Shown here: piece after piece, positions 1 to 7,841 of the stretch
Layout of the letters: the number at the start of each line of letters is the position of its first letter
How positions within the stretch are numbered: the stretch's first letter is position 1
Assembly (NCBI RefSeq): GCF_003194585.1
Contig: NZ_QHKZ01000002.1
Location: 248,001 to 312,000, forward strand
Source of the DNA: Nocardioides daejeonensis
Lineage (GTDB): Bacteria > Actinomycetota > Actinomycetes > Propionibacteriales > Nocardioidaceae
Length of the DNA: 64,000 nucleotides
Direction of reading: 5' to 3'
Program-made: the position numbers and the translations under genes
The notes under the pieces: model-generated
Databases searched by the model: none
Told to the model about the DNA's origin: nothing
The model's input: only the letters and a program-made list of their open reading frames with translations

Positions 1-698
1 ACGTACGTGCCCTCCTGGGCATCGAGGAAGACGACCTGGTCGCAACCCTGGCTGATGGCCTGCTGCTGCGCGACCAGGGAGCTCGCGTAGTTGCCGCCGG
101 TCTTGGCGGCGCCCATGCCGCCGCGGCCGGCGCGCGTGTAGTCCTCGGTGAGCCACAGCGAGATCGGCTTGATGCCGCCCTTGAAGTACGAGCCGGCCGG
201 CGAGGCGATCACCATGAAGGTGACGTGCTGGCTGGGCCGGACACCCAGGAACTTCTCGCTGGCGAACATGAAGGGCCGCAGATAGAGGCTCTTCTCCCCC
301 GCGCCCTCCGGGACCCAGCGCTGGTCGATCTCGACCAGGGCGTCGACTGCTTGCACGAAGTCCTCGACGGGCAGCTCTGGGAACGCCAGGCGCTGACTGG
401 AGCGGAGCATGCGCTGCGCGTTGGCCTCAGGGCGGAAGGACCAGATCGAACCGTCGTCATGACGGTAGGCCTTCATTCCCTCGAACGTCTCCTGGGCGTA
501 GTGCAGCACCGCGGTGGCCGGGTCCAACGTGAGCGGGCCGTAGGGCGTGATGCGTGCGTCGTACCAGCCACGCTCGGGCGTCCACTCCACGGTGAACATG
601 TGGTCGGTGAAGTGCACCCCGAAGCCTGGGTCGGCCAGGATCTCCGCCAGACGTGCGTCGTCGACCGGCTGGGGGTTGCGCGTGATGCTGATCTCCAT
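1..698 (-). CDS. ilvE: Branched-chain amino acid aminotransferase, N-terminal part (cut by window edge)
   Basis: PLP-dependent transaminase that makes the last step of valine, leucine and isoleucine synthesis. Reading the minus strand gives MEISITRNPQPVDDARLAEI, then a fold-type IV aminotransferase with ALHYAQETFEGMKAYRH-like substrate motifs and the AAKTGGNYASSL segment, whose lysine aligns with the PLP lysine of E. coli IlvE (AAKAGGNY). About 230 residues are present; the C-terminal third lies beyond base 1. An in-frame ATG at 704 is an alternative start, but TAGTTT at 706-711 sits 7 nt before the ATG at 698, which fits a leaderless mRNA starting at 698. It follows leuB on the same strand, separated by a perfect 28-bp palindrome. 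Confidence 0.93.
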   Translation of the reverse strand, partial: MEISITRNPQPVDDARLAEILADPGFGVHFTDHMFTVEWTPERGWYDARITPYGPLTLDPATAVLHYAQETFEGMKAYRHDDGSIWSFRPEANAQRMLRSSQRLAFPELPVEDFVQAVDALVEIDQRWVPEGAGEKSLYLRPFMFASEKFLGVRPSQHVTFMVIASPAGSYFKGGIKPISLWLTEDYTRAGRGGMGAAKTGGNYASSLVAQQQAISQGCDQVVFLDAQEGTY

Positions 699-705
699 GG
701 ACATC

Positions 706-711
706 AAACTA
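706..711 (-). promoter_or_regulatory. Putative -10 element for leaderless ilvE transcript
   Basis: The minus strand reads TAGTTT, matching TANNNT, followed by 7 nt and then ATG (698). This is the spacing expected when transcription starts on the start codon. No convincing -35 is visible. If it is a promoter, ilvE has its own start site downstream of the leuB palindrome. Confidence 0.4.
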
Positions 712-733
712 TCCGACCTTCACTGAGGACTTG

Positions 734-808
734 GCGGGGAAAACTGTTGCTTGTGTGCTGTTGCTACGGCATACAAGTGACAGTTTCCCCGCCCGGGCGG
801 GGAAACTG
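734..808 (-). terminator. Perfect 28-bp palindrome (781-808) after leuB, with a third arm at 734-746
   Basis: Bases 781-808 are a perfect inverted repeat with arm CAGTTTCCCCGCCC and no loop sequence outside the dyad. In RNA it would form a very stable hairpin just after the leuB stop codon (833), without a U-tract, as is common for actinobacterial terminators. A near-copy of one arm (GCGGGGAAAACTG on the plus strand, 734-746) lies 35 nt further on, so the central segment could pair with either neighbour. It may be a terminator, an operator, or a simple terminator/antiterminator switch ahead of ilvE. Confidence 0.6.
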
Positions 809-832
809 GGCTACTCCCGTGGCGCGGAGGCG

Positions 833-1918
833 TCAGCCGGCGAGGATCTTAGCGATCGAGTCGCCGACCTGGGAGGTGCTGCGCTGCTGGCCGGGGGTCC
901 GGGCAGCGAGGTCGGCCAGGACGGCCTCCTCGATCCGCTGCGCCGCCTCGGGGTGACCGAGGTGGTCGAGCAGCAGGCCGGTGGACAGGATGGCCGCGGT
1001 CGGGTCAGCGATCTGCTGACCGGCGATGTCGGGAGCCGAGCCGTGGACGGGCTCGAACATCGACGGGGCGGTCCGGTCGGGGTTGACGTTGCCGGAGGCC
1101 GCCAGGCCGATGCCGCCGGTGATGGCGGCGGCGAGGTCGGTGATGATGTCGCCGAAGAGGTTGTCGGTGACGATCACGTCGAAGCGGGACGGGTTCGTGG
1201 TCAGGTGGATCATCGCCGCGTCGATGTGCATGTAGTCGGTCGTGACGTCGGGGTACTCCGCGCCGACCTGCTCGAAGAGCCGCCACCAGAGGGTGCCGGC
1301 GTTGACCAGCACGTTGGTCTTGTGCACCAGGGTGAGGTGCTTGCGGGGCCGGCGAGTGGCCCGCTCGTAGGCGTCGCGGACGACCCGCTCCACGCCGTAC
1401 GCCGTGTTGACGGAGACCTCGGTCGCGACCTCGGCGGGGGTGCCCACCCGGAGTGCGCCGCCGTTGCCCGTGTAGGGGCCTTCGGTGCCCTCGCGCACGA
1501 CGATGAAGTCGACGGGGCCCTGGCCGAGCACCGCGTCGGAGAGCGGCGACACCGATCCGGGATAGATCCGCGACGGCCGCAGGTTCACGTAGTGGTCCAG
1601 CTCGAAGCGGATCCGCAGCAGCAGGCCACGCTCCAGGATGCCCGGAGGCAGGTTCGGGTCGTTGGGCTTGCCGCCCACCGCTCCCAGGAGGATCGCGTCG
1701 TGTCCGCGGATCTCCTCCAGCACCGAGTCCGGCAGGACCTCCCCGGTCGCCAGGTAGCGCTCAGCGCCCAGGTCATAGCGGGTCTGCGCGAAGGTCACGC
1801 CCGCGGGTGCGGCGACCTCAAGGACCTTGAGCGCCTCGGTGGTGACCTCCTGGCCGATGCCGTCGCCGGGGATGACAGCGAGCTGCACCTGGCCGGTGCT
1901 GGGGGTGTTGTTCGTCAT
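833..1918 (-). CDS. leuB: 3-isopropylmalate dehydrogenase
   Basis: Oxidatively decarboxylates 3-isopropylmalate to 2-oxoisocaproate with NAD+, the third step of leucine synthesis; cytosolic and normally dimeric. The 361-residue protein opens with [13 protein letters not shown], has the substrate-arginine region [14 protein letters not shown], the [15 protein letters not shown] segment and the NAD-binding [14 protein letters not shown] motif, all typical of the isocitrate/isopropylmalate dehydrogenase family. There is no strong Shine-Dalgarno sequence; the ATG lies 11 nt after the stop of a 41-aa ORF, so translation is probably coupled to it. A leucine/valine-type attenuator lies further upstream (2238-2339). 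Confidence 0.97.
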   Translation of the reverse strand: MTNNTPSTGQVQLAVIPGDGIGQEVTTEALKVLEVAAPAGVTFAQTRYDLGAERYLATGEVLPDSVLEEIRGHDAILLGAVGGKPNDPNLPPGILERGLLLRIRFELDHYVNLRPSRIYPGSVSPLSDAVLGQGPVDFIVVREGTEGPYTGNGGALRVGTPAEVATEVSVNTAYGVERVVRDAYERATRRPRKHLTLVHKTNVLVNAGTLWWRLFEQVGAEYPDVTTDYMHIDAAMIHLTTNPSRFDVIVTDNLFGDIITDLAAAITGGIGLAASGNVNPDRTAPSMFEPVHGSAPDIAGQQIADPTAAILSTGLLLDHLGHPEAAQRIEEAVLADLAARTPGQQRSTSQVGDSIAKILAG

Positions 1919-1929
1919 GGACGCAGAGC

Positions 1930-2055
1930 CTAGTTGTCGTCCGGCCTTTGGGCGCCGTTGTCTCGCAGGTCAAGAGCGGCCCGGACCGCCTCGTGACTGT
2001 AGGGGTTCTCCGGGTTGTGCATGGCCGGGCCCCACTCGGGATACATGTCGTACAT
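1930..2055 (-). CDS. 41-aa small protein of unknown function upstream of leuB
   Basis: A short ORF too small for default gene callers. It starts at ATG 2055 behind a good ribosome binding site (GAGAGGAAAG), reads [18 protein letters not shown] and continues to a TAG at 1930-1932, only 11 nt before leuB. It is rich in Tyr, Pro, Asn and charged residues, with no signal peptide or membrane segment. It lies between the attenuator and leuB, so it should be on the leuB transcript. I do not recognise a family. The clear RBS and tight spacing argue for a translated small protein; it may instead act as a coupling cistron for leuB. Confidence 0.6.
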   Translation of the reverse strand: MYDMYPEWGPAMHNPENPYSHEAVRAALDLRDNGAQRPDDN

Positions 2056-2237
2056 CGGTCTTTCCTCTCGGGTTTCGGTGGCCGCGTCGTGCGGCCGATC
2101 CACCGAGGGCGCCGGGCGGGATCGGCGACACCGTCGTCACGGATCGCGTGACGGGGTGGACCGATCGGGCCGGTGAACTGCGGATCGCGCTGTCAGCGCC
2201 TACGCCACCGCGGAGCCCTCGAGTGTCGGATCAGAAG

Positions 2238-2339
2238 TGATCAACAACAGAAGCGAAGGCCCACACGCCGAACACCGCGGCGAGGTGGCCTTCCTCAGGC
2301 CTCGCCGCGGCAGTCGATGAGTACGAAGACGCTCCGCAT
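2238..2339 (-). promoter_or_regulatory. Ribosome-mediated attenuator of the leuB operon
   Basis: On the minus strand a 14-codon leader ORF (2295-2339) contains consecutive Val-Phe-Val-Leu-Ile codons. Two mutually exclusive hairpins follow. Arms 2300-2310 and 2275-2285 (CCGCGGCGAGG and its complement, 11 bp) form the antiterminator. Arms 2287-2293 and 2255-2261 (GAAGGCC/GGCCTTC, with an inner CGCCG/CGGCG stem) form the terminator, followed by the U-rich GCTTCTGTTGTTG. The antiterminator's first arm lies in the last leader codons, so a ribosome stalled at Val/Leu/Ile leaves it free, and a ribosome at the stop codon covers it. This is the logic of classical attenuation. About 200 nt separate it from the first gene. 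Confidence 0.75.
2295..2339 (-). CDS. Leader peptide MRSVFVLIDCRGEA
   Basis: A 14-residue peptide with V-F-V-L-I at positions 4-8, serving as the sensing codons of the attenuator. No Shine-Dalgarno sequence is visible. A TACAGT hexamer at 2349-2354 ends 9 nt before the ATG, so the message may be leaderless or nearly so, as is known for the Corynebacterium glutamicum ilvB leader peptide. It resembles the second leader in this window (MRSQILVRTRRGW before ilvB) in its MRS start and branched-chain codons. Confidence 0.7.
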   Translation of the reverse strand: MRSVFVLIDCRGEA

Positions 2340-2400
2340 GGTGCAGCCACTGTAAGCCACCGCACCAGCCCCTGTCTCGCGATTCAGCAGAATCGTCCGC

Positions 2401-2432
2401 GATGCAAGACGGTTGTGTGGCTGATGCAAGAC
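2401..2432. repeat. Direct repeat GATGCAAGAC x2, 22-bp period
   Basis: Two identical 10-bp copies at 2401-2410 and 2423-2432, two helical turns apart, lie directly before the methyltransferase start (2441) and between it and the divergent leader transcript. The position and spacing suit a regulator-binding site, but the regulator is unknown. Confidence 0.35.
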
Positions 2433-2440
2433 TCGACCCC

Positions 2441-3010
2441 ATGAGTGCGCCGCCGGACCTCCCCGAGATCGTCTCTCGCGCGTTCGACGTCTCCCGCCGC
2501 GCGGGCTACGTCTCGTTCTGCCGCAACGAGACCGGCCGGCTCCTGGCCACCCTCGCCGCCACACGCGGCGGAACGATGGCCGAGTTCGGCACCGGGACGG
2601 GCGTAGGCACCGCCTGGCTGCGCTCCGGCGTACGACGCGACGACGCGCGGATCCTCTCCGCAGAGCTCGACCAACTGCTCGCCGGAGCGGCCGCCGAGAT
2701 CTTCGCCGACGACCCGCAGGTGCAGGTGCTGGCGGCGGACTGGTCGATCCTCTCCGACCATGCGCCGTTCTCGTTGCTCTTCCTCGACTCCGGCATTCCC
2801 TCAGAGGTCACCGTCGACCGGATTGCCGACCTGGTCGAGCCCGGCGGCATCGTCGTCCTCGACGACTTCGTGCCGTGCGAGATGTGGCCACCGATCAGCA
2901 ACGGACGCGTCGACACGCTGCGGGAGGAGTGGCTGACCGACGAGCGCTTCACCGCCGTCGAGCTGATGATCGCCTCGGACGCCTCGGTGGTCGTCGCGAC
3001 CCGTCGCTGA
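2441..3010 (+). CDS. Class I SAM-dependent O-methyltransferase-like protein
   Basis: A 189-residue protein with a Rossmann-type methyltransferase core: motif I AEFGTGTGVGTAWL (residues ~46-59), acidic ILSAELD after beta-2, and the post-core GGIVVLDDFVP strand with a metal- or substrate-facing Asp pair typical of catechol-O-methyltransferase-like enzymes. The substrate is unknown. The start at 2441 gives the conserved N-terminus; an in-frame ATG at 2402 would add 13 residues. The 3' end overlaps the convergent membrane-protein gene by 62 bp. It is transcribed divergently from the leuB leader. Confidence 0.75.
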   Translation: MSAPPDLPEIVSRAFDVSRRAGYVSFCRNETGRLLATLAATRGGTMAEFGTGTGVGTAWLRSGVRRDDARILSAELDQLLAGAAAEIFADDPQVQVLAADWSILSDHAPFSLLFLDSGIPSEVTVDRIADLVEPGGIVVLDDFVPCEMWPPISNGRVDTLREEWLTDERFTAVELMIASDASVVVATRR

Positions 3011-3677
3011 CGAGCGCGACGACCAACGGCGGCAACAACAGCTGCGTGAGCGGCCCGAGGGCGAACGCGTAGAGCAGGGTCCCTACCCCCAGTGTGCCGC
3101 CGAGCAGCACCCCGAGGAGCACCACCGTCACCTCGATGCCGGTCCGCACCGGCGCCAGGCGCCAACCGGTCCGGCGGACCAGGCCGGTCATCAGGCCGTC
3201 ACGGGGACCGCGGCCGAACTGGGAGCCGATGTAGAGCGCGGTGGCGAGGCCGTTGAGGAGCACGCCGGAGAGCATCAGCGCAACCCGGGCCGCCAGTGCG
3301 TCGGGACGGTCGAGCAGCGCCAGCGTCACGTCCGCCGAGATACCTACCAGGAACGCGTTGGCGACCGTGCCGATCCCCGGGACCTCCCGAAGCGGGATCC
3401 AGAGCAGCAGAACGACGAGGCTCGCCGCCACCACCATCTGCCCGAGGCTGATCGGGATGTGCCTGATCAGGCCGCTGTGCAGCACGTCCCAGGGCGCCAG
3501 CCCGAGGTCTCCGCGCACCATCAGGGCCAGCGAGAAGCCATAGAGCCACAGGCCCACGAGCAACTGCGTCAGGCGTCGGACGAGGCGCCCGGCGCGCAAC
3601 TGGGCCATCGGCGTCAGATCCGTCAACAGCGGCGTCGCGGGCGGCACGGGAGTGGTCACGCTCCCATCGTCGGGCAT
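2949..3677 (-). CDS. YczE/YitT-family integral membrane protein
   Basis: About 242 residues with five or so membrane helices. The segments LWLYGFSLALMVRGDLGLAPWDVLHSGL, IPISLGQMVVAASLVVLLL and GIGTVANAFLVGISADVTL match the YczE family, in which the G-L-APWDVLH motif is characteristic. The role is unknown in most members (B. subtilis YczE affects surfactin output). The start is ATG 3677; a GTG at 3659 preceded by GGGAGC is an alternative. The last ~19 residues form an Arg/Pro-rich tail encoded antisense to the end of the methyltransferase gene, so the tail may be an extension through a mutated stop. Confidence 0.7.
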   Translation of the reverse strand: MPDDGSVTTPVPPATPLLTDLTPMAQLRAGRLVRRLTQLLVGLWLYGFSLALMVRGDLGLAPWDVLHSGLIRHIPISLGQMVVAASLVVLLLWIPLREVPGIGTVANAFLVGISADVTLALLDRPDALAARVALMLSGVLLNGLATALYIGSQFGRGPRDGLMTGLVRRTGWRLAPVRTGIEVTVVLLGVLLGGTLGVGTLLYAFALGPLTQLLLPPLVVALVSDGSRRPPRRPRRSSARRR

Positions 3678-3913
3678 CGACCGGCGGTCGGGACCGGCGC
3701 CCCGGGTCGAAATGCGAAGACCGCCGCCCCGACCGCAGCTGCTCGGCTGGCGGTCCCGCTCCCTCCGCGGGACCGAGCTACCGGCAGTGCTGGTCGGGAC
3801 GGCGGCGTCGGTTCTTCTCATGCCCCCCGGCGTTCCCAAGAACAGTTCTATCCGGACCGAGGCCCACACGGGAGCCGAGAAGGCGTCTTTGACTAGGAGT
3901 GGCCACGACCTTC

Positions 3914-3973
3914 TGACCGATCGGCCACATCTACATCGGCCGATCGGTCAGCCGGGGATCGGCCGATCGGTCA
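3914..3973. repeat. Three copies of a 13-bp GGCCGATCGGTCA motif forming a terminator
   Basis: Copies lie at 3914-3926 (inverted), 3938-3950 and 3961-3973. The first two make a 13-bp stem with an 11-nt loop just downstream of the GH16 gene, and the third contains that gene's TGA stop codon. The likely role is a transcription terminator; the third copy could pair alternatively with the first. Confidence 0.6.
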
Positions 3974-5164
3974 GCTCCAGACGCGGATGTAGTCGACCTC
4001 GTAGGTGGCCGGGATCGGCGTGCGGTCCGTGAACCTGTTCGGCGCCGCACCGATGCCTTGGGTGAGGGCCACGATGTACGGCGCCTGGAACGCCTGGTCG
4101 CGGCCGTTGGCACGCAGGCAGAGTCTCCCGTTGACGAAGATCTCGATCTTCGCCGGCGTCCACTCCACGGCGTACGTGTTGAAGACGCCCCGCTGCGCCG
4201 CACAGGTCCAGGCGGTGTTGATCCCGGGCAGCGGCCCGAAGGCGTCCCACGAGGTGTGCAGGAACGGGATGGCGAGGGTCGGGTACTGCGAGTAGGTCTC
4301 GACCACGTCGATCTCACCGGAGGCTGGCCACTTCGTCACGTCCACGTAGCGGTCGTCGGGCCACAGCCAGAAGGCCTCGTGGAGTCCGCTGACCGATGCC
4401 GCTGTGTTGCGAGTACGTGCCTCGAAGCGCCCGTACTTCTGTGAGAAGAGCCGGTACGTCGACACGGAGCCCGAGGAGAAGCTGGTGACCTTTCCGCGCA
4501 GCCCTGGGCACGGCTCCGCGGCACCCTGCGTCAGGGACAGGCGCAGCGCCCCACCGCTGACGGCGACGTTGCGCGGGTCGTCCTTGTAGCAAGCGAAGTT
4601 GGTGTCGTCCCCGGTCGTGAAACCGGTCGTCTGCGGCAGCCACTTGGTCCGGTCGAGCGTGGTGCCCTCGAACTCGTCGGAGAAGGTGCAGGCCCATAGG
4701 GTGCCGTCCGCCTTCGTCGGACGCACGCCGCAGGCGTCGGAGAGCGCTACGACCTGGCGTGGCTCCTTGGCGGCCTTGACTCGCAGCGTCGTGGTCGCGA
4801 CGCCGTCGGTGACGACGCGAGCCTGGTAGGTGTGCTTCTTGGCACGCACCTTCGCCAGGGTCACCCAGCGGTTCCGCTTCTCCTGGTAGCCCCTGATCTT
4901 GACGATCGGTCGCGCCTGACGCGTCCGGCCACGTACGACGACCTCGTGGGCAGACTTCGCGACGATCCGCGCCGCCGAGCGCGCATGCCCCCCACCGTCC
5001 GCGCCGATCGCCGCCAGGTTCGCAGCCTCGGTGTCGTCGTCGATCGCGCTGGCGCCGGGCACCTGCTCCACCGGCGCGCTGCCGAATGCCGACGGTGCGA
5101 GCAACCCCAGCCCGACGAGCGCGGCAGCCAGGCCCCACCTGACGTGCCTCGTTGTCCTTGCCAT
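3971..5164 (-). CDS. Secreted glycoside hydrolase family 16 (endo-beta-glucanase-like)
   Basis: A 397-residue exported protein, predicted to cleave beta-1,3(-1,4)-glucans or related polysaccharides. It has a Sec signal peptide (RWGLAAALVGLGLLAPSAFGS), a small beta-type domain at ~65-135 (RTRQARPIVKIRGYQEKRNR onward), then a GH16 catalytic domain beginning CTFSDEFEGTTLDRTKW. The GH16 active-site signature EIDxxE is present as GEIDVVETY, with the two Glu as nucleophile and acid/base. The domain closes with the typical YEVDYIRVWS strand. The gene stands alone between two hairpins and is probably monocistronic. The exact substrate cannot be read from the sequence. Confidence 0.88.
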   Translation of the reverse strand: MARTTRHVRWGLAAALVGLGLLAPSAFGSAPVEQVPGASAIDDDTEAANLAAIGADGGGHARSAARIVAKSAHEVVVRGRTRQARPIVKIRGYQEKRNRWVTLAKVRAKKHTYQARVVTDGVATTTLRVKAAKEPRQVVALSDACGVRPTKADGTLWACTFSDEFEGTTLDRTKWLPQTTGFTTGDDTNFACYKDDPRNVAVSGGALRLSLTQGAAEPCPGLRGKVTSFSSGSVSTYRLFSQKYGRFEARTRNTAASVSGLHEAFWLWPDDRYVDVTKWPASGEIDVVETYSQYPTLAIPFLHTSWDAFGPLPGINTAWTCAAQRGVFNTYAVEWTPAKIEIFVNGRLCLRANGRDQAFQAPYIVALTQGIGAAPNRFTDRTPIPATYEVDYIRVWS

Positions 5165-5272
5165 GACTTTCCTCCCCTGATGCCCCGAGTGGCATGCGTC
5201 ATTGCTTCGGGTACCCGCTCCCCCACGAGGTGACCCGCCTGCGTTGCAGACTAGAGCGCAGAGACGACGGAA

Positions 5273-5310
5273 GGGATCGGCCGAACAGACATTTGTCGAC
5301 GGCCGATCCC
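5273..5310 (-). terminator. Terminator hairpin after serA
   Basis: A perfect 11-bp inverted repeat, GGGATCGGCCG (5273-5283) and CGGCCGATCCC (5300-5310), with a 16-nt loop, 41 nt downstream of the serA stop. There is no U-tract. Confidence 0.65.
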
Positions 5311-5350
5311 AACCATGCTCGGTTGCCCGATCGTTCAGTGGCGCTCCGGG

Positions 5351-6937
5351 TCAGACCAGGTTGACGCCCCGCACACTGGAGGCGGCGATCACGCCTTCGA
5401 TCTCAGCCAGTGCCTCTGCCGGGATCTCGCTGTCGACCGACAACACCACCAGAGCCTGGCCTCCCTTGGCGTCCCGCGAGACCTGCATGCCTGCGATGTT
5501 GACGCCGGCGCCACCCAGCACGCCGCCGAAGGTGCCCACCACGCCCGGGCGGTCCTCGTAGCGCAGGAACGCGAGGTGGTCGGTCAGCTCGAGGTCGAGG
5601 TCGAAGCCGTCGACCTCAACCAGCCGCTCCTTCTGAGCAAGCCCGACGAGCGTGCCCGAGACGGAGACCTGCGAGCCGTCGGCGAGCGCGCCGCGCAGGG
5701 TGATCAGGTTGCGGTGGTCGGGGCTCTGGCTCTCGACGAGAAGACGGACGTCGATCCCGCGCTCGGTCGCCAGGAGCGGAGCGTTCACGTAGGAGACGGC
5801 ATCCTCGACGACGTCGGTGAAGACACCCTTGAGGGCGGCCAGCTCGAGCACCTTGACGTCGTACTCGGCGATCTCGCCGCGCACCTCGACGTCGATGCTC
5901 TGCGCAACCTCACCGGCGAGGGCGGTGAACACGCGGCCGAGCTTCTCGGTGAGCGGGATGCCGGGACGTACGTCCTCCGCGATCACGCCGCCCTGCACGT
6001 TGACTGCGTCGGGGACGAGCTCACCGGCGAGCGCGAGGCGTACCGACTTCGCGACGGCGATACCGGCCTTCTCCTGGGCCTCCTCGGTGGAAGCGCCGAG
6101 GTGCGGGGTGGCGACCACGTTCTCGAGCTCGAAGAGCGGCGAGTCGGTGCAAGGCTCCTTGGCGAACACGTCCAGCCCGGCAGCGCCGATGCGACCCTCC
6201 TTGAGGGCGTCGTAGAGCGCGGCCTCGTCGACGATGCCGCCACGAGCCGCGTTGACCAGCACCAGGTTCGACTTGGCCTTGGCGAGCTGTTCGGCACCGA
6301 TGAGGCCGACGGTCTCGGGGGTCTTGGGGAGGTGGACGCTCATGAAGTCGGACTCGGCAAGCAGGGTGTCGAGGTCAACCAGCCGCACCCCCATCTGCGC
6401 GGCCCGACCGGCCTGGACGTAGGGGTCGTAGGCGATGACCTTCATACCGAAGGCGCTGAGACGCTGCGCGACGAGCACGCCGATCCGGCCGAGCCCGACG
6501 ATGCCGACGGTCTTCTCGTAGAGCTCGATCCCCGAGTACTTGCTGCGCTTCCACTCGCCGTTGCGCAGCGCAGCGTGGGCCGGGCTCACGTTGCGCGCCG
6601 CGGCCAGCATCAGCGCGACGGCGAGCTCGGCGGCCGAGACGATGTTGGAGGTGGGAGCGTTGACCACCATCACGCCGGCCTGGGTCGCGGCCGGCACGTC
6701 GACGTTGTCGAGCCCGACGCCGGCACGGGCAACGACCTTCAGCGACTTGGCGGCAGCGAGCGCCTCGGCGTCGACCTTGGTGGCAGAGCGCACCAAGATG
6801 GCATCGACGTCAGCGATGGCCGGCAGCAGCTCGGAGCGGTCCGCGCCGTTGCAGTGGCGGATCTCGAAGTCCGGACCCAGCGCCTCGACGGTCGCGGGGC
6901 TCAACTCTTCGGCAATGAGTACGACGGGCTTGCTCAC
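5351..6937 (-). CDS. serA: D-3-phosphoglycerate dehydrogenase (long form with ACT domain)
   Basis: Catalyses 3-phosphoglycerate to 3-phosphohydroxypyruvate with NAD+, the first step of serine synthesis. The 528-residue length and domain order are those of type 1 enzymes as in mycobacteria: substrate/NAD domains to ~310, an intervening domain, then a regulatory ACT domain (RPGVVGTFGGVLGGAGVNIA). The NAD-binding loop is VGIVGLGRIG. The catalytic Arg, Glu and His lie in NAARGGIVDEAAL, GLDVFAKEP and TPHLGAST. The ACT domain suggests serine feedback inhibition. The start is GTG 6937 behind GAGGAAAAG. It is followed by a hairpin terminator. Confidence 0.96.
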   Translation of the reverse strand: MSKPVVLIAEELSPATVEALGPDFEIRHCNGADRSELLPAIADVDAILVRSATKVDAEALAAAKSLKVVARAGVGLDNVDVPAATQAGVMVVNAPTSNIVSAAELAVALMLAAARNVSPAHAALRNGEWKRSKYSGIELYEKTVGIVGLGRIGVLVAQRLSAFGMKVIAYDPYVQAGRAAQMGVRLVDLDTLLAESDFMSVHLPKTPETVGLIGAEQLAKAKSNLVLVNAARGGIVDEAALYDALKEGRIGAAGLDVFAKEPCTDSPLFELENVVATPHLGASTEEAQEKAGIAVAKSVRLALAGELVPDAVNVQGGVIAEDVRPGIPLTEKLGRVFTALAGEVAQSIDVEVRGEIAEYDVKVLELAALKGVFTDVVEDAVSYVNAPLLATERGIDVRLLVESQSPDHRNLITLRGALADGSQVSVSGTLVGLAQKERLVEVDGFDLDLELTDHLAFLRYEDRPGVVGTFGGVLGGAGVNIAGMQVSRDAKGGQALVVLSVDSEIPAEALAEIEGVIAASSVRGVNLV

Positions 6938-7033
6938 GGCGACTTTTCCTCGTTCACGGTCGTGGATGGACGTGCCGACCCTAGCGCGGGCCGCCGACGC
7001 GACCGGCCCCGGTCCACCCCTTGGGTGGGTGGA

Positions 7034-7348
7034 TCACCGGCCCTGCGTCATGTCCGGAAAGTCGCCCAGCAGCTCGGAGAGATCGACCTCCAGGACCTGG
7101 CTCAGCGCCACCAGCGTGATCAACCGGGGATTCATCGGGGTCCCCGGCTTGGACTCGCCCTTCTCGAACTTCTGGTAGGTGTAGCCCGAGATGCCGGCGG
7201 CGTGCGCCACCCGCTCCTGGCTCAGCCCCAGTCGTTGCCGTGCCCGGCTCAGGCGATTGCCCAACGCGGCGGCGTAGTCGTCCCATGCGGGATTCCTGGT
7301 GGAAGACACCCGAGCATCCTCGACGGCAGACCAACCAGAGATGGCCAT
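7034..7348 (-). CDS. Small XRE-type helix-turn-helix regulator
   Basis: A 104-residue protein with a Cro/C1 HTH at ~31-90: NRLSRARQRLGLSQERVAHAAGISGYTYQKFEKG, where the second helix pair (ERVAHAAGIS / YTYQKFEKG) is the recognition unit. There is no second domain, so no ligand can be proposed. The start at ATG 7348 is chosen because upstream residues are not family-like. It is divergent from a DUF6907-like gene, with 80 bp between starts holding both promoters, so it may regulate that gene and itself. Confidence 0.75.
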   Translation of the reverse strand: MAISGWSAVEDARVSSTRNPAWDDYAAALGNRLSRARQRLGLSQERVAHAAGISGYTYQKFEKGESKPGTPMNPRLITLVALSQVLEVDLSELLGDFPDMTQGR

Positions 7349-7428
7349 ACTTGTGTGGGATTCTTCGGAGCCGCGAAGTGTCGCCCGTGCCACCTAGAGT
7401 CACCGCACACGCCTACCTGGAGTCATCG

Positions 7429-7749
7429 ATGAAAGAAGACCGAAGCACGATTCAGCCGCCCCTCGCCCCGTGCCCGCCGTGGTGCGTCGTCGATCATCGC
7501 GGCGCACATCCGGAAGACCTGATCCACCAGGACACCGGCGTCCTCGTGGCGGCCGTCGTCCGACCACCAGGCCTCGCGCGCACCGGCGAGCCGGAGACGC
7601 TCATCGTCCAGCGCAACCGCCATCTGAGCGACTCCACGGAGTGGGTCGACATCCAGTCGGCAGACGAGGGCTCCAGTCGCCTGGTCCTCTCCTACGAGAG
7701 TGCCGAGCGCCTCCTCCTCGCGCTGGGCGAGGTTCTGGCACGCTCCTGA
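7429..7749 (+). CDS. DUF6907-like small protein
   Basis: A 106-residue protein with a CPPWCVVDH motif near the N-terminus (residues ~14-22), a region rich in Pro and His, then alternating beta-like segments (VLVAAVVRPPG, ETLIVQRNRH, WVDIQSADE) and a C-terminal helix (YESAERLLLALGEVL). The CPxWC..H pattern resembles actinobacterial DUF6907 proteins, which are often encoded beside small HTH regulators, as here; this assignment is from memory of the motif. GGAG at 7419-7422 sits 6 nt before the ATG. The function is unknown. Confidence 0.7.
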   Translation: MKEDRSTIQPPLAPCPPWCVVDHRGAHPEDLIHQDTGVLVAAVVRPPGLARTGEPETLIVQRNRHLSDSTEWVDIQSADEGSSRLVLSYESAERLLLALGEVLARS

Positions 7750-7841
7750 TGCGGATCACCCGACGCCTTCGGCACGACCGATGAGAGCCCGGCTGGGTTC
7801 ACCTGCAAGACCGTCAACGTCGAGACGACGTATCCGGCAAT

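Noticed and set aside
3652..4032. Plus-strand ORF opposite the YczE gene start
   Set aside because: It runs through two promoter and terminator regions, has no RBS, and its composition is that of noncoding GC-rich DNA.
5315..7432. Long plus-strand open frame (about 705 codons) across serA
   Set aside because: It is a shadow of serA on the other strand; GC-rich codon bias keeps antisense frames open, and its sequence is low-complexity (Asp/Glu/Arg/Val) with no domain.
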